Below, piece by piece: positions 45,201 to 57,200 of a stretch of DNA of 64,000 nt. Position 1 is the first letter of the stretch. The number at the start of each line of letters is the position of its first letter. Source of the stretch: Streptomyces sp. Edi2 (lineage in GTDB: Bacteria > Actinomycetota > Actinomycetes > Streptomycetales > Streptomycetaceae). The notes under the pieces are model-generated. The model was given only the letters and a program-made list of their open reading frames with translations, did not search any database and was not told the DNA's origin. Made by a program: the position numbers and the translations under genes. Location: positions 5,047,501 to 5,111,500 of the forward strand of contig NZ_JBEJGX010000003.1 of NCBI RefSeq assembly GCF_040253635.1, read 5' to 3'.

Positions 45201-48200
45201 CCCTGGTGAGCCAGGCCGAGGCGGCGGGGCAGGCGAAGACCCTGGGGCAGGTGGCGGCCTTCCACCTCCGGCAGCCGGGGGTGGCGGAGGATCTGGGTCT
45301 GCTCGCGTCGGACTCCGGGCGCCACTTCACCGACTCCAAGGGGCGCCGGATTCCGGGGCTGAACTGGACGGCGCAGGGGAAGGCCGAGCTGCACAGGACC
45401 AGCTTCGGCCTGGTGCGCCGCGACGGCGCGGGCAAGCGGCGGGGCAAGACCGTGACCACGTCCGGCCCCTGGAAGCACAAGGCGTTCATGGTGCTGGACG
45501 ACGGCCCGTCCAGCATGATGCTGCCGCTGCCCGGCGGGGAGCGGCCGGCGAGCCACGAGGAGGCCGCCGAGCTGGTGGCCCTGGAGCTGGAACGGGAGGG
45601 CCTGGACAAGGGCGTCCCCCTCGTGGTGCGCGCGGCCCCCGCGCATCTCCACCACGAACTGCTGCTGCGGATGATCGCCCGCCGCACCGGCCGCGTGGTG
45701 TGGTCGCACAACGGCGAGACCGCCTTCGATCCGCGCACCGGCATGATCGTGGTGACCCACCGGGAGGGGCAGCCCGAGGGCGACTGGGTTCGCATCGACC
45801 CCGGTCTGCCGCTGGGTGAGGACATGCCGGACTGGCTCTGGCGGGTCGACACCCGGACCGCGGTCAGCGAGACCTCGCGCCGGCCGATCGGCAGCGTGAG
45901 CTTCGACGCCGACGACCTGGCGGGGCTGCGGGAGCGGTTCAGCCGCAGGCTGGACGTGACCGCGACGTTCGTCCACCGCAACCCGGCAACGAACACCGTG
46001 TCCCGGGAGTATGCGGCGCCGACGCCCCCCGGCGAGACGGAAGCCGGGGCCATCCACGACTACGGGCACGGCAGCGCCGAGGGCGACATGAGCGTCCCGT
46101 TGCTGGACGGCACCCTTCACCGGCTCAACGCGGCGGAGCAGGACCAGTGGATCGACCATCTGGTGCGCTCGTTCCACGGCACCTGGCTCAGCATCGCGCG
46201 CTGCTGGCGGGGCACCACGCCCGGACGCGCCCGGGGGGCGGAGGACTCCGTGTCCGCGCCGCACGTCGTCGACCCGCTCCGGCAGCTCCCGCCGGGTCAG
46301 CGCACGGCCAACAGGGCACAGATATGGGTGCGGGTCATCGAGCGGATCCACCTGACGCGGGAGGAATCCGACGGCAAGCTCACGCATGGCCTGCGGACGG
46401 ATGCCCAGGGGCGGCGTAACCGGTGGGTGCTCTACCGTCCGGAGCCGTCGGCAACCGACCTTGGCCAGTGGGCGGCCGAGCTGGGTATGCGCACCGACAC
46501 CGAGATGTGGCGGGCTCATTCGCAGGAGCGGGTGCTGATTCTGGTGCGGGCGCTGAAGCTGACGTTCGGCCGGGACGTGGAGGATGCCGGGGACTTCGCG
46601 GAGCTGCTGCGCGGGGCCGCGGCGCTGGAGCGGATGTGGCGCGACGATCCGAGGCTCCACGGGGCGGGGCTCTTCACGCTGGACGTCTTCCAGCGGGCGG
46701 TCGCCGCGCACCCGGACGGGCGCCAGGGTGTGGACCTGGCCGGGTACCGCGCCGCGCTGGCCGCCGCCGAACAGGCCCCCGCCGGCACCGGACTGACCGC
46801 TTTCGTGACGATGCCGGCGGTGGAGGCGGCTCTGCGGTGGCTGGACAGCAGGGACCCGGACGAGGTGATCCGGGAGGTGCTGGAGAAGGACCGGCCCGGC
46901 GAGACCCAGTTGCTGCGGGTGTTCTGGGCGCGGGTCAAGGCGTACGACGTGCTGGGCCGGGACGGTACGGACGCGGTGGCACTGGCCCGGAGGGTGCTCC
47001 ACCTGGAGTCCGCCGAGACCGTGGACGAGGCGCGGCTGGAGCAGCTGCGCTGGATGCTGACCCGGGCGTTCGCCGAGGGCCGCGACGCGGCCGATCCCGA
47101 TGTGGCGGCCGCGTACCACCTCCAGTACGCCAAGCTGCTGGGTTCCGACACCTCCTTGAGCACGCTGGACCTCGTGCGGGCACCACGGAAGGGCCGGGAC
47201 TTCACCGGCGAGTCGCCCGGCCCGGTGGTGGATCTCGCCACCATCAGGGCCGACGGTCAGCAGTCGGAGGCGCCGTGGCTGACCGCGGGCGTGCAGAGCT
47301 TGCGCCCGGACCCCTACCTGGTGCGGGCGAAGCTGGATCCGGCCGACCCGAACCACCTGCTGCTCGTCGCCCGGGGCCGTACCTGGCGGGTGACGCAGCG
47401 GGAGTTCATCGAACTGCTCGCCGAGGACACGGTGCTGCAGAACCTGAAGGACGTCGTTGCCCGGCGGTCCTCCCTGCGCGTCGACGTCGTCCTGGACATC
47501 CCGGAGCTGGACCGGCTGGCGCCCGGCATGGCGCAGCGCCTCGCCCAGCGGCTCGGCCGGCACGTGTGGTCGACGGCCCGGCGGACCAAGCTGCGCACGG
47601 GGGGCCGGCAGGGCAGCTCGGTGCTCGGCGTGCGGGGCCGGGCCGCCGCCTCGGGCACGTCGTCCGGCGTCACGTGGACCGAGAGCCTGCCCGAAGACCC
47701 GGCCGAGCCGGTGGATTCCCCGCGGTCCCTACCGGACCCGGTGCCGGAGCATGCGCCGCTGCCGGGCGAGGCGGCTCCCTCCGCTCCGGCAGCAGCCGGG
47801 ACGAGTGGCCAGGGGTCGGGCATGCGCCCGGCCGGCGACGCCGACTTCACCAGCGAGGCCGACCCGGAGACCGGGGCCGACCCGGACACCGAGTCCGAGA
47901 CGGACACCGAGTCCGGCACGGACACCGAGCTGACGCCGACCGCGCCGACGCGCCTGGCGGACCGCGGCCGCACGGACTCGGCCTGGTCCGGCACCGCGTC
48001 CATCGCGTCGGGTTCCTCGGCCTCGTCCCGCTGGTCCCGTTCGCCGTCCGTGTCGTCGTCGGCATCCGTGTCGTCGATGTCCTCCGTGTCCTCCGTGTCC
48101 TCCGTGTCTTCCGTGTCCACCGCGTCCTCCCGGCCGGACCCCGGAGTTCTGGATGCCGCCCGGAAGGATGCCGCCCGGAAGTGGGCCATGGCGCGGTCCG

Positions 48201-51200
48201 GGACCGGCCAGTCGATGCCGGGCCTGGAGATGACCGGCACCGCCGCGCGCCCGGCCTCCGCGCCGCACACCGAGCCGGTGGCCGCCAAGCCGGTGCAGCC
48301 GCTGCCGGAGGTGACACTGGTGCCGTTCGCCGCGGGGTCGGACACCCCCGAGCTCTCGCTGGACCTCCAGCGGCTGATCGTCCGGGTGGCCGAGACCGGG
48401 TTGCGCAACCGCGCGCTGGGAGTGTCCCTGCCGGACCTCGACTTCACCGGATACGGGGCCGACGCGCCGCGCGACAGCGACCGGAACCGGATGCGGAGCG
48501 CGCTCCGGCTCGGCACCGAGCGTGCGGAGGCCGCGCGGGACGAATTCCTGGATGAGCTCGACGACGAGCTGGCGGACCGGCAGTCCGGTGTGCCCCAGGA
48601 GCTGCGCCTGCGCGCCTCCGACTTCGTGGCGCAGGCCACCGGCCAGGTGCGGCTGCCGGAGGGCGACCCGGTGATCGCCGCGCTGGCGGGCACGGCCGGG
48701 GCGGCGGACATCGAGCGGCAGGCGACGCTGGAGTTCCTGTACGACCCGGAAACGGCGGCGGTGGAAACGCTGGACAAGCTGCGCGGGCAGGACCGGCGGC
48801 TGGACGGCAAGCCGCTGGACCTGGACGCGGCGACGCGGAGCATCCTGCACCTGCCCGAGGGCGCGGAGGTGAGCGCGGAACAGCGCGCCGAGATGTACGC
48901 GCTGTGCTGGAGCGCCCGGGAAGAGGGGCGGGCGACGAGCATGGCGGCGCTGGCCGTCTTCCACCTGGAGCGCACGCTGGGCGTTCTGGCGTCCGATCGG
49001 AAGCGGCACTTCACCCAGGGGATGAGCACGAACCGGACCTACGGCCTGAACTGGAGCGAAAAGTCCGTCACCGGCCTGGACACCACCCGGTTGCGGACGC
49101 GCGACCTGGACGGCACCACCACCTACACGGAGCACTGGTCGGATGTCCCGTGGCGGAAGACCCCGCAGGCCTACGTCGTGGCGGGCGACATGCGCGACGG
49201 CAAGTACGTGGTGCGGCCGGACGACGACCGCGAAGTGCTCATCGACTTGGAGGAGTTCGCCGAGCTGGTGGCGCTCGACGTGCGGCGCCAGAAGCCGCGG
49301 CGGGGCACTCCGATCGTGCTGGCGATCCCGTTCGCCGGCGACGGGCTGCTGGACGGGCCGCGCCTGCTGGCGCACCGGACCGGGATGACGGTGTTCGCCC
49401 ACAGCGCCGAGGTGGGGCTGGCCCAGCCGGACGGCAAGGAGTCCACGGTGCTCGTCATCCGCCGGAAGGGGGAGCGGAAGGGCGAGTGGATCCCCAGCCG
49501 GCCGGGTCTGGCGCGCGACCCGCTGCAGGGAGACCCGATGGCCGAGTTCCGGGACGTGCAGACCCAGGCCATCATCAGCGACCGGACGGGCGAGCAGATC
49601 GGGCGCCGCTCCTTCCACCGCAAGGACCTCGTCGACAACGGCTTCGAGGAGGCGAGCCGCCACCTCGACACGATCACGGAGGCAGTGCACTACAACCCCG
49701 TCACCAACACGTACTCGGCACCGTTCACCATGCCGGCGCCCGGCCCGCTGAGCGACGCGTTCTTCGAGGACTTCCACGCTGATCCGTGGGGGCCGCACCT
49801 CGCGCTGCGCAACGGTCTTTCGCGGGCACTCTTCAGGCGCGAGCCCCAGAAGCGGTGGCACCGGCGCAAGAGCGTGCTGGAGCGGCCCCGTCCCTGGACG
49901 GACATCCAGGGATGCGCGACGGGTGACTACCGGGACGTCTCCGTGCCGAGCACGGCCGATTCCCACACGAACGAGGGAAAGTTCACCGCGGACCCACTCG
50001 CACAAGTCCCCTACGGGCAGGGTGTCGCGAACGACATCGAACAGCCGATACGTGCCACCACCTGCATGGACACCCTCGACACGGTGAACGGCCGCCGCGT
50101 CCGGGTGCTGTTCACCGACTTCTGGGGCCGGGAGGGCCGGATCGTCATCTTTCTGCCGGAGCCCAAGGGCGCCGAGTTGGACCGGTTGGCCGAGGCGGTC
50201 GGGTGGCACGACGGTTCGGGTGAGGCGTCGGCAGAGGTCCGGTTGCGGGTGTTGCGCGGGGTGCGGGCGCTGCGACTGGTGTTCGGCTGGAACGTCAAGG
50301 CGCAGGCCGAGGCAGCGCGGCAGGGCGGCTACGAGGAGCTGCTGCGGGGCTTCGCCGCGCTGGACGACATGTGGCGGGCCGACCCGCGGTTCAAGTATCT
50401 GGGCCGGTTCACGATGGACATGTTCCACCGGGTGGTGGCGGCCCGGCCGGAGGGCGGCACGGAGCCGGACCAGAGTGCGTACCAGGCGGTGCTGGCGGCG
50501 GCCGGGCGGCAGCGGGCGGGCACGTCGCTGCGGGACTTCGCGCCAGGGCTCCCGGACGCGGTGGACCGGGCGGTCGCCTGGGCCCAGCACAAGGACGTGG
50601 ACCTGTGGGAGGAGGCCGCCGCCGCTCTGCGGATGAACGCGGACCGCGTGGGCACTCCCCACCACTCGCGGATGTTCTGGGCGCGGGTCAAGGCCGAGGA
50701 GACGCTGGCGACGCTCGATGCCGACGCGCTGATGGCGAAGGTGCTCGGCATCGACCCGGACATCGACCCGAATGACGCGCTGCGCGCGCAGGTGACGACG
50801 GCCTTCACCTACGCGTACGCGGCCGGCTGGGACGCGTCCGACCCCGACGTGGTCGCCGCCCACCGCCTGGAGCGGCTCGGCGCCCAGAGCGAGGACACCC
50901 TGCTGAGGGCGACCTACACGGCCGAGACCCTGACGGCGCTGAAGAAGGAGCGGGAGGACAACGAGCAGTCGGGAGTGCCTCAGGCCCCGCTCTCCACCGA
51001 CCTGTACGACAGCCCGGGGCGGGACTTCGGGCCGGGTCCCAAGCCCGACCGCGTCGACCTGTCCCAGGTCCACACGCCGTGGGGGCTCGGCAAGGTGAGA
51101 TGGACCAGCCCGAAGGACCACGCGGCATCGTCCCCGAGCCCTCTTCTGGTGCGGGGGGCCGTGGATCCGCGGGATCCGGCCGTCGTCCGGGCACGGCTGA

Positions 51201-54200
51201 ACGGGACGGACCACGACGTACCGCTCGACGTCTTCCTCGAACTGCTCGCGGCCGACCGCGAGTTCATGAAGCAGGGGCCGCAGGTTCCCCTCGTGCTGTG
51301 CCTGAACGGGCTGGGGCCGGACGCCAAGAAGGTGGCGCGGCGGTTCGCCGACCGGCTCGCCCGGACGGTGTGGTGGACGGAATACGAGGTGGACCTGTCC
51401 GAGAAGGGCGACAGCGGACTGCCGGTGCTCACCGTGCACGCCCCGCCCGGCTCGTCCGTGCCGCCGGACGGGGGCTGGCGGCGGAGGCTGCCCCGATCCG
51501 TTGGGCAGACGGGTCCCTCGCTCGCGGTACCGCCCCCCGTGCCGCACTTCGGCGACCGTGCCGCCGACCCCGCCCCCACGCCGGACCCGTCCCCGGACCC
51601 GTCCGCCGCGGCGCGCGCCGCCGTGCGCGCCGCCCTGGGGGGCGTGTCCGCGGCGGATGCGTACGCGACGGACGTCTTCGACGCGGACCCGGACTTCGAG
51701 GCGGGCATCGACTCGGCCGGCGGGACGGACACCGATTCGGCCGGCGAGACGGACGCCGAGACGGCGGACGACGGACGCTCCGTCGCGTCCGACGCGGAGA
51801 CCGATGCCACCTCCGACACCACCTCCGACACCGCATCCGAGGCGCCGGAGGAGGCGCAGTCCCTCCCTCCGGACGAGAAGCCGCACGCCGCGTCGACCGG
51901 CGTCTCCGGGGCCCGGAACCGGGCCTTGTCCCTGTCGCGTTCGGGGGCCGGGCAGCCGATGCCCGGAGTGGGGACGCCCGGTTCGCCCGCGTTGTCGCCG
52001 GTGGCGGCAGCACCCGTGCCGTCCTCGCCGGTCGAGGCGCCGCTGCCGGCTCTGCCGTACACGACGCTGGTGCCGTTCGCTCCCTTCACCGCGGTGTTCA
52101 CCGATGGCGACGAGGACACGGTGGGGCGGTTGGCGGAGCAGGTGGCTCGGGCCGGGCTGCGCAACCGGCGGCTGGGTGTGTCGCTGCCGGAGATCGACAT
52201 CAGCGGCTACGGCGCCGACACCGTGCGCGGCGGTCCGGGCCAGGACTGGGAGGCGGACGCTCGGCAGTCCGGTGAGCAGCGTGCCCAGCGGACCTTCCGG
52301 ACGTTCATGCGGCGCCTCGTCCTGGAGCTGCGGGATCTCCAGCAGGACCTGCCGGCCGAGGACCGGCTGAAGGCCGTGCACTTCAGGGTCAGGACGCTGG
52401 GCGAGGTGAGTGTCCCGGACCGCACTTGGGCGGATACGGCGCCGAAGCGGGCGGATCTGCGGGCGGCGAAGGACCGGCACGCCTGCCTTGAGGTCTGGCA
52501 GGAGGCGGACGCGGAGGCGGTGGAGCTCCTGGACGTGCTGCGCGGGGAGGACCGGCGGTGGGACGGCAAGCCGCTGGACATCCCGGCGCTGGCCCGCCGG
52601 GTGCTGCACCTGGGCGAGGGCGCGGTCGTGGACGCGGCAGTGCGCGAGAGGTTCTTCGCGCTGGTCCTCCGGGCCCGGAAGGCGGGCATGACCCGGGGTT
52701 TCGCGGCGCTGGCGGCCTTCGACCTGGTGGAGCGCGGCACGGTGGCGGGCGACCGGGCCCGGCACTTCACCAAGGACAAGGTCCGGGTTCCCGGCCTGAA
52801 CTGGGCCCCGGCGTCCGAGGCCCTGGAGCTGGACACCACCCGCCAGTTCGTCCACCGGCAGTCGGCGGACGGCAAGGACTCGTGGGAGGAGCTGCCGGGG
52901 CGGACCGTTCCGTGGGGGAGCGAGTCCCGGCAGCGGCCCTATGTGGTGACGGGTGCCGGCTCGTCCGACGGGATCCAGGCGCGGCTGCCGGACGGGTCGT
53001 CGCATCAGCTGGACATCGAGGAGTTCGCCGAGCTGGTGGCGGCCGATCCGGCGCTGGCGGAGCTGCCCGCCGCCAACCCGATCGTGCTCGCCTTCGCCGG
53101 GGCCGCTGACGGGCTGATGGATCTGCCCAGGCTGCTGGCGGAGCGGACCGGGCGGACGGTCTGGGCGCACAGCGGCGAGGTGGAGCTGCGGGTGCGGCCC
53201 GGCGCCGCGGGCACCGTGGACGTGGTGCACCGGTGGAAGAAGCGAACGGGCGACTGGACAGCGAGCCGGCCGGGTATGGCGTGGGACCCGCGGGACGGCG
53301 ACCCGCTGGCCGCATTCCGCGACGTACTGACCCAGCCCCTCATCAGCGAGCGGACCGGCTTGCAGATCGGCCGCTCCGCGCACTCCGCCCGGGACTTGGC
53401 CGATGGGTTCGAGGATGACGGCCGTCATCTGGACCAGATCACGACGTTCGTTCACCGCAACCCCGTGACCGGGGAACTCTCGGCCGAGTTGCCGCTGCCG
53501 GGGCCCGGCAAGGAGAGTGACGCCACCCACGAGGACACCCATGCCTCCCCCGAGGGACAAGCTCTGCCGCGGACCGGTGGCGGCGAACTGCTGCTGAGCG
53601 AGGACCAGTTGCTACGGGCCTGGTACCGGCGCAAGAGCATCAACGGCACCTGGTTGTCGATCGGGGGGTGCACGACCGGTGTCTTCCAGGACTCGTCCAT
53701 GCCGCCGATACGCGACATCACCCACCACGTTGAGGGGACCTTCGTCCCGGATCCGCTGGCAGAGGTCCCGCACGGACAGCGCATCGCGAACGTCACCCGC
53801 CTCGGGGTGCGCGGCGCCAACCGCTCCCAGGGGGTGATAAGGGTCAACGGCAAGTACGTCCGGTACGTGAACACGGATGCCTGGGGGCGGCGCGGAGAGT
53901 GGACGATCTTCCTGCCGGAGCCCGAGGACGCCGAGCTGGACCGCTTGGCCGCCGAGGTGGGGTGGCTCACCGACACGGACGAGGCGCAGACCGAGGCGCG
54001 GGTCCGGACCCTGCGCGCGGTGCGGGCGCTGCGGCTGACGTTCGGCTGGGACATCGAGCGGACGTCCACGGAGCCGGAGTACCTCGGCCTGCTGCGCGGC
54101 ATCGCGGCGCTGGACGACATGTGGCGGGCGGACGACCGGTTCGACGGCCTGGGCCCGTTCACGATGGACCTGCTGCGGCGCGTGGTGGCGGCCCGCCCCG

Positions 54201-57200
54201 AGGGCGGCCCCGACGCGAAGCAGGCCGCGTACCGTGCGGTACTGGCCCAGGCCGCGGCGGCCGGGCCCGGCACGACGCTCGTCGGCTTCGTGACCCTTCC
54301 GGCGGTGGACGCCACCGTGGCGTGGCGGGCGGGGGCGAACCTGGACGAGGACGCGGCCTGCGCCCTGGCCATGGATGAGACCGAGGTGGGTGCCCCCGAG
54401 CGCTCGCGGATGTTCTGGGCTCGGGTCAAGGCGGCGGAGACGCTGCGCGCGCCCGGAGTGGACCCGGACGCTCTGATCGCTGACGTGCTCCACCTCGACC
54501 CACCGCCGGTACCCGACGACTTCCTGCGCGAAGAGCTGTGGTTTGCCTTCGCCGTCGCCTACGTCACCGGACGCGATGCCTCCAACCCCGCCGTGGTGGG
54601 CGCGCACGAGCTGGAGATCGACGGCGCGATGAGCCGGGACACCCTGCAGGACACCGTCCTGGGAACCGCCCCCGGCGACGGGCGGAACCTCGGGCCGTCC
54701 GATGAGCACCGGGACGTGGATCTGTCCTGGATCCGGACTCCGGGCGGCGAGGAGCGCGCCGTGTGGCAGCCCATGGATCCGAGCGTCCGGGCACCGTGCC
54801 CCCACCTGGTCGTGGCCACCCCGGACCCGCACGACCCCGACCGCATCAAGGTGCACGTGGGTGGGAAGGAGCGGCGGATCACGCTCGACACGTTCGTCGA
54901 GCTGGTGGCCGCCGACCGCCTCCTGAAGGAGCGTCCGAAGAACGTCGAGGTCGTGCTGGCCGTGTCGGAGCTGGGCTGGTTCGCTCCCGCACTCGCGCAG
55001 CGGCTGGCCGACCGGCTGGGCCGGTTGGTGTGGTGGACGAACCTGCCGGTGGAACTGGTCAAGGGGGGACCGGGCGGACGCTCGCTGCTCGAACTGAAGC
55101 AGGGCCGGCCCGGAACGCCCGCGCCGACCGCCGGCGCCTGGGGATGGACGGAGCCCCGACGCCCCAACTCTCCGGCGGCGTACTCCGTTTCCGTCCCGCC
55201 GCCGGTGTCCCGCTCCGCCGACCGCGCCGCGGTGCGCGCGGCGCTGGGGTCCGATGTCTCCGCGTCGGACGTCTTCGCCGCGGACGTCTTCGAAACGGAC
55301 GCCTTTGACGGCTCCGACGGCCCCCACGGCTCTGCCGTCGCTGACGTCTCCGGCCCCTCGGCCTCGGACGACTCGGCCTCGGTCACCTCGGAGGGGGCGT
55401 ACTCGGACTCCGGGTACGCCCCCTCCGAGGCGACCGAGTACTCCGAGGCGACCGAGGACTCGGGGTACGCCGGCTCCGAGCCGGGCTCCGAGGCGATTTC
55501 CGAGGCGGACTCCGAGCCGGAGCCGGAGCCGATGGACACCGAGCCGGAAACGCCCGCTCCGGCGGACAGTGACCCGGACGACGACCCGGATGGCTTCCCG
55601 GATGGCGGCCCGGACGACGACCCGGACAGTGACCCGGATGGCGGCCCGGACGGTGACCCGGATGACGACCCGGACAGTGACCCGGACAGCGACCCTGAGT
55701 CCGTCGTCGACGCCGAGCCCGACGTGACCGGCCCGGACGCGTCGTCGTCCGAACCCGACGCCCCCTCCGCCCTCGTCGCGGACCTCGGCCACGGGCACCG
55801 CGGGCTTCTGGGCTCGGTGCACGTCATGCCGTTCCCGGACGAGACGCTTCAGTGGCTGCACGCCGGCATCGGCGCCGCCGTCCGCGCCCGGCACCAGGCG
55901 GTCGAGGGCGCGACGGCCGAGCGCCTGGAGGCGCAGGACCAGCGCGGCAGCGCGGCGCTGGAGAAGGAGGTGGTCGCGGAGTACACCCAGGACGCGGTGC
56001 TGGAGGCGCTGCCGTATGTGCTGAGCGCCAAGGGCATGGTCCGGATCGTCACCTACCGCGGCCGCCGGTACCGGGTGGCGTGGCGGCTCGATCTCGGGGA
56101 CGCCCGGCCCGCGCCCGCGATGGCCCCCGACGTGCCCGAGGGGCAGCGGATCCAGATCGAGGAGCGGAACAAGACCACCGTCACGTCCAGTGACACCAGC
56201 GGACGGCAGACGGTGCGGAGTATCCCGCTCTCCTACGGCCGCACCTGGGCGGTCAACGGCTCGGGGATCCCCGGGCCGGCCTCCCTGGCCTCCCTGGGAT
56301 TCACCCCGAAGCTGACGTTCACGCACAACCAGGAAGCCACCTCGGTGACGGTCGTGCGGGACTACATGGCGATGTCCGCGCTGGCCTTCGCCGCCGAACC
56401 GTCGTCCGTCTACGACTACGGCATGGCGTCGCAGATCAAGGTCGAGCCGCTCGACGGCGCGCCCCCTACCCCTGCCTCTGCCTCTGCCTCTGCCCCCGCC
56501 CCTACCCCCGCTCCCGAGACCGACGAGGCGGCCGAAGACGACGGCTGGGGCGACATCGTGCCCGTGCCCGCCCCCGGCCGGCTCGCCGCGTGGTTCCCGG
56601 ACTACCTCACCCAGGACCCGGAGCCGCGCCCGTTCGGCCCGCTCTTCGCGTCGGCGGAGGAGTTGCCGGCCGATCCGCAGACCCTCACCGGCGGGGTGCT
56701 GCCGATGCGCACGGACACCGTGCGCGACCCGGCCGCGCTGCACGACGAGATCGTCGCGGCCGATGAACTGCGCCCGCATCTGCGCCGGATGTCGCCGGAG
56801 TCGGCGGAGGAGCTGAGCGAGTTCCTTTCGGAGAACAACCAGCGTGCCGGGCTGCCGCTGATGCTGGCCAACGCCTACCCGTCACCGGTGCTGCAGGACC
56901 GCGCCGGAGACCCGCTGGGCTTCATGGAGGTCAGGGCGCGGCTGACGTGGCTGAACCCCGATGTGCTGGCCAGGTCGAAGAACGTGATGCTGGAGAACAG
57001 CATGTTCTACACGGTGGGCGCCAAGAACTCCCACACGGTGTCCAATGCCGTGAAGCCGGGCTTCTCCCTCGCCCCCGCCTTCGCGGACCCCGGCGGCTCG
57101 GGCGTCGGCGGCGGCCCGGCCTTCTCCGGCACCTACCAGTACCAGCGCGACCGCGCCTTCCACTCGGGCGGGACGGCGTACGACTGGTTCGGTCTCGTCA

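Noticed and set aside
55565..55702. Classical RTX calcium-binding nonapeptide repeats
   Set aside because: The GGxGxDxUx pattern is absent; the period is DPDx with frequent Pro.
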